Program-made: the position numbers and the translations under genes
Shown: positions 36,000 through 48,900 of the stretch, one piece after another
Layout of the letters: each line of letters opens with the position of its first letter
Position numbering within the stretch: position 1 is the first letter of the stretch
Source of the DNA: Rallus limicola
Lineage: Eukaryota > Chordata > Aves > Gruiformes > Rallidae
NCBI GenBank assembly: GCA_022605955.1
Contig: JAKCOZ010000329.1
Span: 1-64,000 of the forward strand
DNA length: 64,000 nucleotides
Reading direction: 5' to 3'
Notes under the pieces: model-generated
Seen by the model: only the letters and a program-made list of their open reading frames with translations
The model's database searches: none
What the model was told of the DNA's origin: nothing

Positions 36000-38177
36000 A
36001 TGCCTTTCAGTCCTAGCTTCTTTACTTTGGGAGTTATTGCTGGACGTTTAGCATGTTTTGAACTGCAGTCTGCTAGGGCCGAGAAAAGCACCGTAGGAGG
36101 TTCCAGGCATGTTCCCTCTTTCCAGGCAAAGGAAAAGGCTGAGAGCCAAAGTGACAGGGTCTGCTTGTGTGTCCTGTTAGGAGGTTTCAGACAAGCTATG
36201 CCTTTCAGTCCTAGCTTCTTTACTTTGGGAGTTATTGCTGGACGTTTAGCATGTTTTGAACTGCAGTCTGCTAGGGCCGAGAAAAGCACTGTAGGAGGTT
36301 CCAGGCATGTTCCCTCTTTCCAGGCAAAGGAAAAGGCTGAGAGCCAAAGTGACAGGGTCTGCTTGTGTGTCCTGTTAGGAGGTTTCAGACAAGCTATGCC
36401 TTTCATGCCTAGCTTCTTTACTTTGGGAGTTATTGCTGGACGTTTAGCATGTTTTGAACTGCAGTCTGCTAGGGCCGAGAAAAGCACCGTAGGAGGTTCC
36501 AGGCATGTTCCCTCTTTCCAGGCAAAGGAAAAGGCTGAGAGCCAAAGTGACAGGGTCTGCTTGTGTGTCCTGTTAGGAGGTTTCAGACAAGCTATGTCTT
36601 TCATGCCTAGCTTCTTTACTTTGGGAGTTATTGCTGGACGTTTAGCATGTTTTGAACTGCAGTCTGCTAGGGCCGAGAAAAGCACCGTAGGAGGTTCCAG
36701 GCATGTTCCCTCTTTCCAGGCAAAGGAAAAGGCTGAGAGCCAAAGTGACAGGGTCTGCTTGTGTGTCCTGTTAGGAGGTTTCAGACAAGCTATGCCTTTC
36801 ATGCCTAGCTTCTTTACTTTGGGAGTTATTGCTGGACGTTTAGCATGTTTTGAACTGCAGTCTGCTAGGGCCGAGAAAAGCACCGTAGGAGGTTCCAGGC
36901 ATGTTCCCTCTTTCCAGGCAAAGGAAAAGGCTGAGAGCCAAAGTGACAGGGTCTGCTTGTGTGTCCTGTTAGGAGGTTTCAGACAAGCTATGCCTTTCAG
37001 TCCTAGCTTCTTTACTTTGGGAGTTATTGCTGGACGTTTAGCATGTTTTGAACTGCAGTCTGCTAGGGCCGAGAAAAGCACCGTAGGAGGTTCCAGGCAT
37101 GTTCCCTCTTTCCAGGCAAAGGAAAAGGCTGAGAGCCAAAGTGACAGGGTCTGCTTGTGTGTCCTGTTAGGAGGTTTCAGACAAGCTATGCCTTTCAGTC
37201 CTAGCTTCTTTACTTTGGGAGTTATTGCTGGACGTTTAGCATGTTTTGAACTGCAGTCTGCTAGGGCCGAGAAAAGCACTGTAGGAGGTTCCAGGCATGT
37301 TCCCTCTTTCCAGGCAAAGGAAAAGGCTGAGAGCCAAAGTGACAGGGTCTGCTTGTGTGTCCTGTTAGGAGGTTTCAGACAAGCTATGCCTTTCAGTCCT
37401 AGCTTCTTTACTTTGGGAGTTATTGCTGGACGTTTAGCATGTTTTGAACTGCAGTCTGCTAGGGCCGAGAAAAGCACCGTAGGAGGTTCCAGGCATGTTC
37501 CCTCTTTCCAGGCAAAGGAAAAGGCTGAGAGCCAAAGTGACAGGGTCTGCTTGTGTGTCCTGTTAGGAGGTTTCAGACAAGCTATGCCTTTCAGTCCTAG
37601 CTTCTTTACTTTGGGAGTTATTGCTGGACGTTTAGCATGTTTTGAACTGCAGTCTGCTAGGGCCGAGAAAAGCACTGTAGGAGGTTCCAGGCATGTTCCC
37701 TCTTTCCAGGCAAAGGAAAAGGCTGAGAGCCAAAGTGACAGGGTCTGCTTGTGTGTCCTGTTAGGAGGTTTCAGACAAGCTATGCCTTTCATGCCTAGCT
37801 TCTTTACTTTGGGAGTTATTGCTGGACGTTTAGCATGTTTTGAACTGCAGTCTGCTAGGGCCGAGAAAAGCACCGTAGGAGGTTCCAGGCATGTTCCCTC
37901 TTTCCAGGCAAAGGAAAAGGCTGAGAGCCAAAGTGACAGGGTCTGCTTGTGTGTCCTGTTAGGAGGTTTCAGACAAGCTATGCCTTTCATGCCTAGCTTC
38001 TTTACTTTGGGAGTTATTGCTGGACGTTTAGCATGTTTTGAACTGCAGTCTGCTAGGGCCGAGAAAAGCACCGTAGGAGGTTCCAGGCATGTTCCCTCTT
38101 TCCAGGCAAAGGAAAAGGCTGAGAGCCAAAGTGACAGGGTCTGCTTGTGAGTCCTGTTAGGAGGTTTCAGACAAGCT

Positions 38178-41100
38178 ATGCCTTTCATGCCTAGCTTCTT
38201 TACTTTGGGAGTTATTGCTGGACGTTTAGCATGTTTTGAACTGCAGTCTGCTAGGGCCGAGAAAAGCACCGTAGGAGGTTCCAGGCATGTTCCCTCTTTC
38301 CAGGCAAAGGAAAAGGCTGAGAGCCAAAGTGACAGGGTCTGCTTGTGTGTCCTGTTAGGAGGTTTCAGACAAGCTATGCCTTTCAGTCCTAGCTTCTTTA
38401 CTTTGGGAGTTATTGCTGGACGTTTAGCATGTTTTGAACTGCAGTCTGCTAGGGCCGAGAAAAGCACCGTAGGAGGTTCCAGGCATGTTCCCTCTTTCCA
38501 GGCAAAGGAAAAGGCTGAGAGCCAAAGTGACAGGGTCTGCTTGTGTGTCCTGTTAGGAGGTTTCAGACAAGCTATGCCTTTCAGGCCTAGCTTCTTTACT
38601 TTGGGAGTTATTGCTGGACGTTTAGCATGTTTTGAACTGCAGTCTGCTAGGGCCGAGAAAAGCACCGTAGGAGGTTCCAGGCATGTTCCCTCTTTCCAGG
38701 CAAAGGAAAAGGCTGAGAGCCAAAGTGACAGGGTCTGCTTGTGTGTCCTGTTAGGAGGTTTCAGACAAGCTATGCCTTTCATGCCTAGCTTCTTTACTTT
38801 GGGAGTTATTGCTGGACGTTTAGCATGTTTTGAACTGCAGTCTGCTAGGGCCGAGAAAAGCACCGTAGGAGGTTCCAGGCATGTTCCCTCTTTCCAGGCA
38901 AAGGAAAAGGCTGAGAGCCAAAGTGACAGGGTCTGCTTGTGTGTCCTGTTAGGAGGTTTCAGACAAGCTATGCCTTTCAGTCCTAGCTTCTTTACTTTGG
39001 GAGTTATTGCTGGACGTTTAGCATGTTTTGAACTGCAGTCTGCTAGGGCCGAGAAAAGCACTGTAGGAGGTTCCAGGCATGTTCCCTCTTTCCAGGCAAA
39101 TGAAAAGGCTGAGAGCCAAAGTGACAGGGTCTGCTTGTGTGTCCTGTTAGGAGGTTTCAGACAAGCTATGCCTTTCAGTCCTAGCTTCTTTACTTTGGGA
39201 GTTATTGCTGGACGTTTAGCATGTTTTGAACAGCAGTCTGCTAGGGCCGAGAAAAGCACCGTAGGAGGTTCCAGGCATGTTCCCTCTTTCCAGGCAAAGG
39301 AAAAGGCTGAGAGCCAAAGTGACAGGGTCTGCTTGTGTGTCCTGTTAGGAGGTTTCAGACAAGCTATGCCTTTCAGTCCTAGCTTCTTTACTTTGGGAGT
39401 TATTGCTGGACGTTTAGCATGTTTTGAACTGCAGTCTGCTAGGGCCGAGAAAAGCACTGTAGGAGGTAGCAGGTATGTTCCCTCTTTCCAGGCAAAGGAA
39501 AAGGCTGAGAGCCAAAGTGACAGGGTCTGCTTGTGTGTCCTGTTAGGAGGTTTCAGACAAGCTATGCCTTTCAGTCTTAGCTTCTTTACTTTGGGAGTTA
39601 TTGCTGGACGTTTAGCATGTTTTGAACTGCAGTCTGCTAGGGCCGAGAAAAGCACCGTAGGAGGTTCCAGGCATGTTCCCTCTTTCCAGGCAAAGGAAAA
39701 GGCTGAGAGCCAAAGTGACAGGGTCTGCTTGTGTGTCCTGTTAGGAGGTTTCAGACAAGCTATGCCTTTCAGTCCTAGCTTCTTTACTTTGGGAGTTATT
39801 GCTGGACGTTTAGCATGTTTTGAACTGCAGTCTGCTAGGGCCGAGAAAAGCACCGTAGGAGGTTCCAGGCATGTTCCCTCTTTCCAGGCAAAGGAAAAGG
39901 CTGAGAGCCAAAGTGACAGGGTCTGCTTGTGTGTCCTGTTAGGAGGTTTCAGACAAGCTATGCCTTTCAGGCCTAGCTTCTTTACTTTGGGAGTTATTGC
40001 TGGACGTTTAGCATGTTTTGAACTGCAGTCTGCTAGGGCCGAGAAAAGCACCGTAGGAGGTTCCAGGCATGTTCCCTCTTTCCAGGCAAAGGAAAAGGCT
40101 GAGAGCCAAAGTGACAGGGTCTGCTTGTGTGTCCTGTTAGGAGGTTTCAGACAAGCTATGCCTTTCAGTCCTAGCTTCTTTACTTTGGGAGTTATTGCTG
40201 GACGTTTAGCATGTTTTGAACTGCAGTCTGCTAGGGCCGAGAAAAGCACCGTAGGAGGTTCCAGGCATGTTCCCTCTTTCCAGGCAAAGGAAAAGGCTGA
40301 GAGCCAAAGTGACAGGGTCTGCTTGTGTGTCCTGTTAGGAGGTTTCAGACAAGCTATGCCTTTCAGTCCTAGCTTCTTTACTTTGGGAGTTATTGCTGGA
40401 CGTTTAGCATGTTTTGAACTGCAGTCTGCTAGGGCCGAGAAAAGCACCGTAGGAGGTTCCAGGCATGTTCCCTCTTTCCAGGCAAAGGAAAAGGCTGAGA
40501 GCCAAAGTGACAGGGTCTGCTTGTGTGTCCTGTTAGGAGGTTTCAGACAAGCTATGCCTTTCAGTCCTAGCTTCTTTACTTTGGGAGTTATTGCTGGACG
40601 TTTAGCATGTTTTGAACTGCAGTCTGCTAGGGCCGAGAAAAGCACCGTAGGAGGTTCCAGGCATGTTCCCTCTTTCCATGCAAAGGAAAAGGCTGAGAGC
40701 CAAAGTGACAGGGTCTGCTTGTGTGTCCTGTTAGGAGGTTTCAGACAAGCTATGCCTTTCAGTCCTAGCTTCTTTACTTTGGGAGTTATTGCTGGACGTT
40801 TAGCATGTTTTGAACTGCAGTCTGCTAGGGCCGAGAAAAGCACCGTAGGAGGTTCCAGGCATGTTCCCTCTTTCCAGGCAAAGGAAAAGGCTGAGAGCCA
40901 AAGTGACAGGGTCTGCTTGTGTGTCCTGTTAGGAGGTTTCAGACAAGCTATGCCTTTCAGTCCTAGCTTCTTTACTTTGGGAGTTATTGCTGGACGTTTA
41001 GCATGTTTTGAACTGCAGTCTGCTAGGGCCGAGAAAAGCACCGTAGGAGGTTCCAGGCATGTTCCCTCTTTCCAGGCAAAGGAAAAGGCTGAGAGCCAAA

Positions 41101-42070
41101 GTGACAGGGTCTGCTTGTGTGTCCTGTTAGGAGGTTTCAGACAAGCTATGCCTTTCATGCCTAGCTTCTTTACTTTGGGAGTTATTGCTGGACGTTTAGC
41201 ATGTTTTGAACTGCAGTCTGCTAGGGCCGAGAAAAGCACCGTAGGAGGTTCCAGGCATGTTCCCTCTTTCCAGGCAAAGGAAAAGGCTGAGAGCCAAAGT
41301 GACAGGGTCTGCTTGTGTGTCCTGTTAGGAGGTTTCAGACAAGCTATGCCTTTCATGCCTAGCTTCTTTACTTTGGGAGTTATTGCTGGACGTTTAGCAT
41401 GTTTTGAACTGCAGTCTGCTAGGGCCGAGAAAAGCACCGTAGGAGGTTCCAGGCATGTTCCCTCTTTCCAGGCAAAGGAAAAGGCTGAGAGCCAAAGTGA
41501 CAGGGTCTGCTTGTGTGTCCTGTTAGGAGGTTTCAGACAAGCTATGCCTTTCATGCCTAGCTTCTTTACTTTGGGAGTTATTGCTGGACGTTTAGCATGT
41601 TTTGAACTGCAGTCTGCTAGGGCCGAGAAAAGCACTGTAGGAGGTAGCAGGTATGTTCCCTCTTTCCAGGCAAAGTAAAAGGCTGAGAGCCAAAGTGACA
41701 GGGTCTGCTTGTGTGTCCTGTTAGGAGGTTTCAGACAAGCTATGCCTTTCAGTCCTAGCTTCTTTACTTTGGGAGTTATTGCTGGACGTTTAGCATGTTT
41801 TGAACTGCAGTCTGCTAGGGCCGAGAAAAGCACTGTAGGAGGTTCCAGGTATGTTCCCTCTTTCCAGGCAAAGTAAAAGGCTGAGAGCCAAAGTGACAGG
41901 GTCTGCTTGTGTGTCCTGTTAGGAGGTTTCAGACAAGCTATGCCTTTCATGCCTAGCTTCTTTACTTTGGGAGTTATTGCTGGACGTTTAGCATGTTTTG
42001 AACTGCAGTCTGCTAGGGCCGAGAAAAGCACTGTAGGCGGTAGCAGGTATGTTCCCTCTTTCCAGGCAAA
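38178..42070 (+). repeat. Mid block M, copy 3 (within the large segmental copy)
   Basis: CAAATGAAAA (39097, exactly 28,906 bp after 10191), GAACAGCAG (about 39230) and CAGTCTTAGC (about 39575) show the relation to copies 1 and 2. Here the CAGTCTTAGC monomer has the standard GGACGTTTAG, not GGACTTTTAG. The TTTAATTTGG variant is missing at the expected place, although TTTCCATGCAAAGG remains (about 40675). Only two AAGTAA monomers follow (about 41674, 41872); the third carries GGCGGTAGC and an intact AAGGAA. Confidence 0.75.
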
Positions 42071-45000
42071 GGAAAAGGCTGAGAGCCAAAGTGACAGGGT
42101 CTGCTTGTGTGTCCTGTTAGGAGGTTTCAGACAAGCTATGCCTTTCATGCCTAGCTTCTTTACTTTGGGAGTTATTGCTGGACGTTTAGCATGTTTTGAA
42201 CTGCAGTCTGCTAGGGCCGAGAAAAGCACCGTAGGAGGTTCCAGGCATGTTCCCTCTTTCCAGGCAAAGGAAAAGGCTGAGAGCCAAAGTGACAGGGTCT
42301 GCTTGTGTGTCCTGTTAGGAGGTTTCAGACAAGCTATGCCTTTCATGCCTAGCTTCTTTACTTTGGGAGTTATTGCTGGACGTTTAGCATGTTTTGAACT
42401 GCAGTCTGCTAGGGCCGAGAAAAGCACCGTAGGAGGTTCCAGGCATGTTCCCTCTTTCCAGGCAAAGGAAAAGGCTGAGAGCCAAAGTGACAGGGTCTGC
42501 TTGTGTGTCCTGTTAGGAGGTTTCAGACAAGCTATGCCTTTCAGTCCTAGCTTCTTTACTTTGGGAGTTATTGCTGGACGTTTAGCATGTTTTGAACTGC
42601 AGTCTGCTAGGGCCGAGAAAAGCACCGTAGGAGGTTCCAGGCATGTTCCCTCTTTCCAGGCAAAGGAAAAGGCTGAGAGCCAAAGTGACAGGGTCTGCTT
42701 GTGTGTCCTGTTAGGAGGTTTCAGACAAGCTATGCCTTTCATGCCTAGCTTCTTTACTTTGGGAGTTATTGCTGGACGTTTAGCATGTTTTGAACTGCAG
42801 TCTGCTAGGGCCGAGAAAAGCACCGTAGGAGGTTCCAGGCATGTTCCCTCTTTCCAGGCAAAGGAAAAGGCTGAGAGCCAAAGTGACAGGGTCTGCTTGT
42901 GTGTCCTGGTAGGAGGTTTCAGACAAGCTATGCCTTTCAGTCCTAGCTTCTTTACTTTGGGAGTTATTGCTGGACGTTTAGCATGTTTTGAACTGCAGTC
43001 TGCTAGGGCCGAGAAAAGCACCGTAGGAGGTTCCAGGCATGTTCCCTCTTTCCAGGCAAAGGAAAAGGCTGAGAGCCAAAGTGACAGGGTCTGCTTGTGT
43101 GTCCTGTTAGGAGGTTTCAGACAAGCTATGCCTTTCAGTCCTAGCTTCTTTACTTTGGGAGTTATTGCTGGACGTTTAGCATGTTTTGAACTGCAGTCTG
43201 CTAGGGCCGAGAAAAGCACCGTAGGAGGTTCCAGGCATGTTCCCTCTTTCCAGGCAAAGGAAAAGGCTGAGAGCCAAAGTGACAGGGTCTGCTTGTGTGT
43301 CCTGTTAGGAGGTTTCAGACAAGCTATGCCTTTCATGCCTAGCTTCTTTAATTTGGGAGTTATTGCTGGACGTTTAGCATGTTTTGAACTGCAGTCTGCT
43401 AGGGCCGAGAAAAGCACCGTAGGAGGTTCCAGGCATGTTCCCTCTTTCCATGCAAAGGAAAAGGCTGAGAGCCAAAGTGACAGGGTCTGCTTGTGTGTCC
43501 TGTTAGGAGGTTTCAGACAAGCTATGCCTTTCAGTCCTAGCTTCTTTACTTTGGGAGTTATTGCTGGACGTTTAGCATGTTTTGAACTGCAGTCTGCTAG
43601 GGCCGAGAAAAGCACCGTAGGAGGTTCCAGGCATGTTCCCTCTTTCCAGGCAAAGGAAAAGGCTGAGAGCCAAAGTGACAGGGTCTGCTTGTGAGTTCTG
43701 TTAGGAGGTTTCAGACAAGCTATGCCTTTCAGTCCTAGCTTCTTTACTTTGGGAGTTATTGCTGGACGTTTAGCATGTTTTGAACTGCAGTCTGCTAGGG
43801 CCGAGAAAAGCACCGTAGGAGGTTCCAGGCATGTTCCCTCTTTCCAGGCAAAGGAAAAGGCTGAGAGCCAAAGTGACAGGGTCTGCTTGTGTGTCCTGTT
43901 AGGAGGTTTCAGACAAGCTATGCCTTTCAGTCCTAGCTTCTTTACTTTGGGAGTTATTGCTGGACGTTTAGCATGTTTTGAACTGCAGTCTGCTAGGGCC
44001 GAGAAAAGCACCGTAGGAGGTTCCAGGCATGTTCCCTCTTTCCAGGCAAAGGAAAAGGCTGAGAGCCAAAGTGACAGGGTCTGCTTGTGTGTCCTGTTAG
44101 GAGGTTTCAGACAAGCTATGCCTTTCATGCCTAGCTTCTTTACTTTGGGAGTTATTGCTGGACGTTTAGCATGTTTTGAACTGCAGTCTGCTAGGGCCGA
44201 GAAAAGCACTGTAGGAGGTAGCAGGTATGTTCCCTCTTTCCAGGCAAAGTAAAAGGCTGAGAGCCAAAGTGACAGGGTCTGCTTGTGTGTCCTGTTAGGA
44301 GGTTTCAGACAAGCTATGCCTTTCAGTCCTAGCTTCTTTACTTTGGGAGTTATTGCTGGACGTTTAGCATGTTTTGAACTGCAGTTAGCTAGGGCCGAGA
44401 AAAGCACCGTAGGAGGTTCCAGGCATGTTCCCTCTTTCCAGGCAAAGGAAAAGGCTGAGAGCCAAAGTGACAGGGTCTGCTTGTGTGTCCTGTTAGGAGG
44501 TTTCAGACAAGCTATGCCTTTCAGTCCTAGCTTCTTTACTTTGGGAGTTATTGCTGGACGTTTAGCATGTTTTGAACTGCAGTCTGCTAGGGCCGAGAAA
44601 AGCACCGTAGGAGGTTCCAGGCATGTTCCCTCTTTCCAGGCAAAGGAAAAGGCTGAGAGCCAAAGTGACAGGGTCTGCTTGTGTGTCCTGTTAGGAGGTT
44701 TCAGACAAGCTATGCCTTTCATGCCTAGCTTCTTTAATTTGGGAGTTATTGCTGGACGTTTAGCATGTTTTGAACTGCAGTCTGCTAGGGCCGAGAAAAG
44801 CACCGTAGGAGGTTCCAGGCATGTTCCCTCTTTCCATGCAAAGGAAAAGGCTGAGAGCCAAAGTGACAGGGTCTGCTTGTGTGTCCTGTTAGGAGGTTTC
44901 AGACAAGCTATGCCTTTCAGTCCTAGCTTCTTTACTTTGGGAGTTATTGCTGGACGTTTAGCATGTTTTGAACTGCAGTCTGCTAGGGCCGAGAAAAGCA

Positions 45001-45910
45001 CCGTAGGAGGTTCCAGGCATGTTCCCTCTTTCCAGGCAAAGGAAAAGGCTGAGAGCCAAAGTGACAGGGTCTGCTTGTGAGTCCTGTTAGGAGGTTTCAG
45101 ACAAGCTATGCCTTTCAGTCCTAGCTTCTTTACTTTGGGAGTTATTGCTGGACGTTTAGCATGTTTTGAACTGCAGTCTGCTAGGGCCGAGAAAAGCACC
45201 GTAGGAGGTTCCAGGCATGTTCCCTCTTTCCAGGCAAAGGAAAAGGCTGAGAGCCAAAGTGACAGGGTCTGCTTGTGTGTCCTGTTAGGAGGTTTCAGAC
45301 AAGCTATGCCTTTCAGTCCTAGCTTCTTTACTTTGGGAGTTATTGCTGGACGTTTAGCATGTTTTGAACTGCAGTCTGCTAGGGCCGAGAAAAGCACCGT
45401 AGGAGGTTCCAGGCATGTTCCCTCTTTCCAGGCAAAGGAAAAGGCTGAGAGCCAAAGTGACAGGGTCTGCTTGTGTGTCCTGTTAGGAGGTTTCAGACAA
45501 GCTATGCCTTTCATGCCTAGCTTCTTTACTTTGGGAGTTATTGCTGGACGTTTAGCATGTTTTGAACAGCAGTCTGCTAGGGCCGAGAAAAGCACCGTAG
45601 GAGGTTCCAGGCATGTTCCCTCTTTCCAGGCAAAGGAAAAGGCTGAGAGCCAAAGTGACAGGGTCTGCTTGTGTGTCCTGTTAGGAGGTTTCAGACAAGC
45701 TATGCCTTTCAGGCCTAGCTTCTTTACTTTGGGAGTTATTGCTGGACGTTTAGCATGTTTTGAACTGCAGTCTGCTAGGGCCGAGAAAAGCACTGTAGGA
45801 GGTAGCAGGTATGTTCCCTCTTTCCAGGCAAAGTAAAAGGCTGAGAGCCAAAGTGACAGGGTCTGCTTGTGTGTCCTGTTAGGAGGTTTCAGACAAGCTA
45901 TGCCTTTCAG
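41907..45910 (+). repeat. Segment related to 18.5-21.9 kb
   Basis: Rare variants CCTGGTAGG (42909), TTTAATTTGG (about 43350 and 44736), TTGTGAGTCC or TTGTGAGTTC (about 43692, 45078) and CAGTTAGCTAGG (about 44385 and 45968) recall 18545-22010. The two TTTAATTTGG copies here are 1386 bp apart, whereas they are 1187 bp apart near 20-21 kb. The T deletion is absent here, so it probably arose in the 20-kb copy after the segmental duplication, or this region descends from an undeleted relative. Confidence 0.7.
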
Positions 45911-48900
45911 TCCTAGCTTCTTTACTTTGGGAGTTATTGCTGGACGTTTAGCATGTTTTGAACTGCAGTTAGCTAGGGCCGAGAAAAGCACCGTAGGAGG
46001 TTCCAGGCATGTTCCCTCTTTCCAGGCAAAGGAAAAGGCTGAGAGCCAAAGTGACAGGGTCTGCTTGTGTGTCCTGTTAGGAGGTTTCAGACAAGCTATG
46101 CCTTTCAGTCCTAGCTTCTTTACTTTGGGAGTTATTGCTGGACGTTTAGCATGTTTTGAACTGCAGTCTGCTAGGGCCGAGAAAAGCACCGTAGGAGGTT
46201 CCAGGCATGTTCCCTCTTTCCAGGCAAAGGAAAGGGCTGAGAGCCAAAGTGACAGGGTCTGCTTGTGTGTCCTGTTAGGAGGTTTCAGACAAGCTATGCC
46301 TTTCAGTCCTAGCTTCTTTACATTGGGAGTTATTGCTGGACGTTTAGCATGTTTTGAACTGCAGTCTGCTAGGGCCGAGAAAAGCACCGTAGGAGGTTCC
46401 AGGCATGTTCCCTCTTTCCAGGCAAAGGAAAAGGCTGAGAGCCAAAGTGACAGGGTCTGCTTGTGTGTCCTGTTAGGAGGTTTCAGACAAGCTATGCCTT
46501 TCATGCCTAGCTTCTTTACTTTGGGAGTTATTGCTGGACGTTTAGCATGTTTTGAACTGCAGTCTGCTAGGGCCGAGAAAAGCACCGTAGGAGGTTCCAG
46601 GCATGTTCCCTCTTTCCAGGCAAAGGAAAAGGCTGAGAGCCAAAGTGACAGGGTCTGCTTGTGTGTCCTGTTAGGAGGTTTCAGACAAGCTATGCCTTTC
46701 AGTCCTAGCTTCTTTACTTTGGGAGTTATTGCTGGACGTTTAGCATGTTTTGAACTGCAGTCTGCTAGGGCCGAGAAAAGCACCGTAGGAGGTTCCAGGC
46801 ATGTTCCCTCTTTCCAGGCAAAGGAAAAGGCTGAGAGCCAAAGTGACAGGGTCTGCTTGTGTGTCCTGTTAGGAGGTTTCAGACAAGCTATGCCTTTCAT
46901 GCCTAGCTTCTTTACTTTGGGAGTTATTGCTGGACGTTTAGCATGTTTTGAACTGCAGTCTGCTAGGGCCGAGAAAAGCACTGTAGGAGGTAGCAGGTAT
47001 GTTCCCTCTTTCCAGGCAAAGGAAAAGGCTGAGAGCCAAAGTGACAGGGTCTGCTTGTGTGTCCTGTTAGGAGGTTTCAGACAAGCTATGCCTTTCAGTC
47101 CTAGCTTCTTTACTTTGGGAGTTATTGCTGGACGTTTAGCATGTTTTGAACTGCAGTCTGCTAGGGCCGAGAAAAGCACTGTAGGAGGTTCCAGGTATGT
47201 TCCCTCTTTCCAGGCAAAGGAAAAGGCTGAGAGCCAAAGTGACAGGGTCTGCTTGTGTGTCCTGTTAGGAGGTTTCAGACAAGCTATGTCTTTCAGTCCT
47301 AGCTTCTTTACTTTGGGAGTTATTGCTGGACGTTTAGCATGTTTTGAACTGCAGTCTGCTAGGGCCGAGAAAAGCACCGTAGGAGGTTCCAGGCATGTTC
47401 CCTCTTTCCAGGCAAAGGAAAAGGCTGAGAGCCAAAGTGACAGGGTCTGCTTGTGTGTCCTGGTAGGAGGTTTCAGACAAGCTATGCCTTTCAGTCCTAG
47501 CTTCTTTACTTTGGGAGTTATTGCTGGACGTTTAGCATGTTTTGAACTGCAGTCTGCTAGGGCCGAGAAAAGCACCGTAGGAGGTTCCAGGCATGTTCCC
47601 TCTTTCCAGGCAAAGGAAAAGGCTGAGAGCCAAAGTGACAGGGTCTGCTTGTGTGTCCTGTTAGGAGGTTTCAGACAAGCTATGCCTTTCAGTCCTAGCT
47701 TCTTTACTTTGGGAGTTATTGCTGGACGTTTAGCATGTTTTGAACTGCAGTCTGCTAGGGCCGAGAAAAGCACCGTAGGAGGTTCCAGGCATGTTCCCTC
47801 TTTCCAGGCAAAGGAAAAGGCTGAGAGCCAAAGTGACAGGGTCTGCTTTTGTGTCCTGTTAGGAGGTTTCAGACAAGCTATGCCTTTCAGTCCTAGCTTC
47901 TTTACTTTGGGAGTTATTGCTGGACGTTTAGCATGTTTTGAACTGCAGTCTGCTAGGGCCGAGAAAAGCACTGTAGGAGGTTCCAGGTATGTTCCCTCTT
48001 TCCAGGCAAAGGAAAAGGCTGAGAGCCAAAGTGACAGGGTCTGCTTGTGTGTCCTGTTAGGAGGTTTCAGACAAGCTATGCCTTTCATGCCTAGCTTCTT
48101 TACTTTGGGAGTTATTGCTGGACGTTTAGCATGTTTTGAACTGCAGTCTGCTAGGGCCGAGAAAAGCACCGTAGGAGGTTCCAGGCATGTTCCCTCTTTC
48201 CAGGCAAAGGAAAAGGCTGAGAGCCAAAGTGACAGGGTCTGCTTGTGTGTCCTGGTAGGAGGTTTCAGACAAGCTATGCCTTTCAGTCCTAGCTTCTTTA
48301 CTTTGGGAGTTATTGCTGGACGTTTAGCATGTTTTGAACTGCAGTCTGCTAGGGCCGAGAAAAGCACCGTAGGAGGTTCCAGGCATGTTCCCTCTTTCCA
48401 GGCAAAGGAAAAGGCTGAGAGCCAAAGTGACAGGGTCTGCTTGTGTGTCCTGTTAGGAGGTTTCAGACAAGCTATGCCTTTCATGCCTAGCTTCTTTACT
48501 TTGGGAGTTATTGCTGGACGTTTAGCATGTTTTGAACTGCAGTCTGCTAGGGCCGAGAAAAGCACTGTAGGAGGTTCCAGGCATGTTCCCTCTTTCCAGG
48601 CAAAGGAAAAGGCTGAGAGCCAAAGTGACAGGGTCTGCTTGTGTGTCCTGTTAGGAGGTTTCAGACAAGCTATGCCTTTCAGTCCTAGCTTCTTTACTTT
48701 GGGAGTTATTGCTGGACGTTTAGCATGTTTTGAACTGCAGTCTGCTAGGGCCGAGAAAAGCACTGTAGGAGGTAGCAGGTATGTTCCTTCTTTCCAGGCA
48801 AAGGAAAAGGCTGAGAGCCAAAGTGACAGGGTCTGCTTGTGTGTCCTGTTAGGAGGTTTCAGACAAGCTATGCCTTTCAGTCCTAGCTTCTTTACTTTGG

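Larger units (their letters stand above)
27520..45970 (+). repeat. Large segmental copy of about 1-22 kb
   Basis: Marker variants of 1-22 kb recur here in the same order. The offset is 27,520 bp at first (131 to 27651, 5081 to 32601, 5708 to 33228). It becomes 28,906 after a local 7-monomer gain (6896 to 35802, 9272 to 38178). It then drops to about 23,560 (CCTGGTAGG, 19349 to 42909) and is 23,958 at CAGTTAGCTAGG (about 22010 to 45968). Almost all changes of offset are whole multiples of 198 bp, allowing for the two 1-bp deletions, which is the signature of unequal exchange. Limits are approximate. Confidence 0.8.

Noticed and set aside
21422..48763. Giant - strand open frame (9113 codons) as a real repetitive protein
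   Set aside because: Open only because the monomer is divisible by three and its consensus lacks a stop in this frame. Frame-breaking single-base deletions end it. No unique N or C terminus is visible. Kept as a finding to test, not as a gene.
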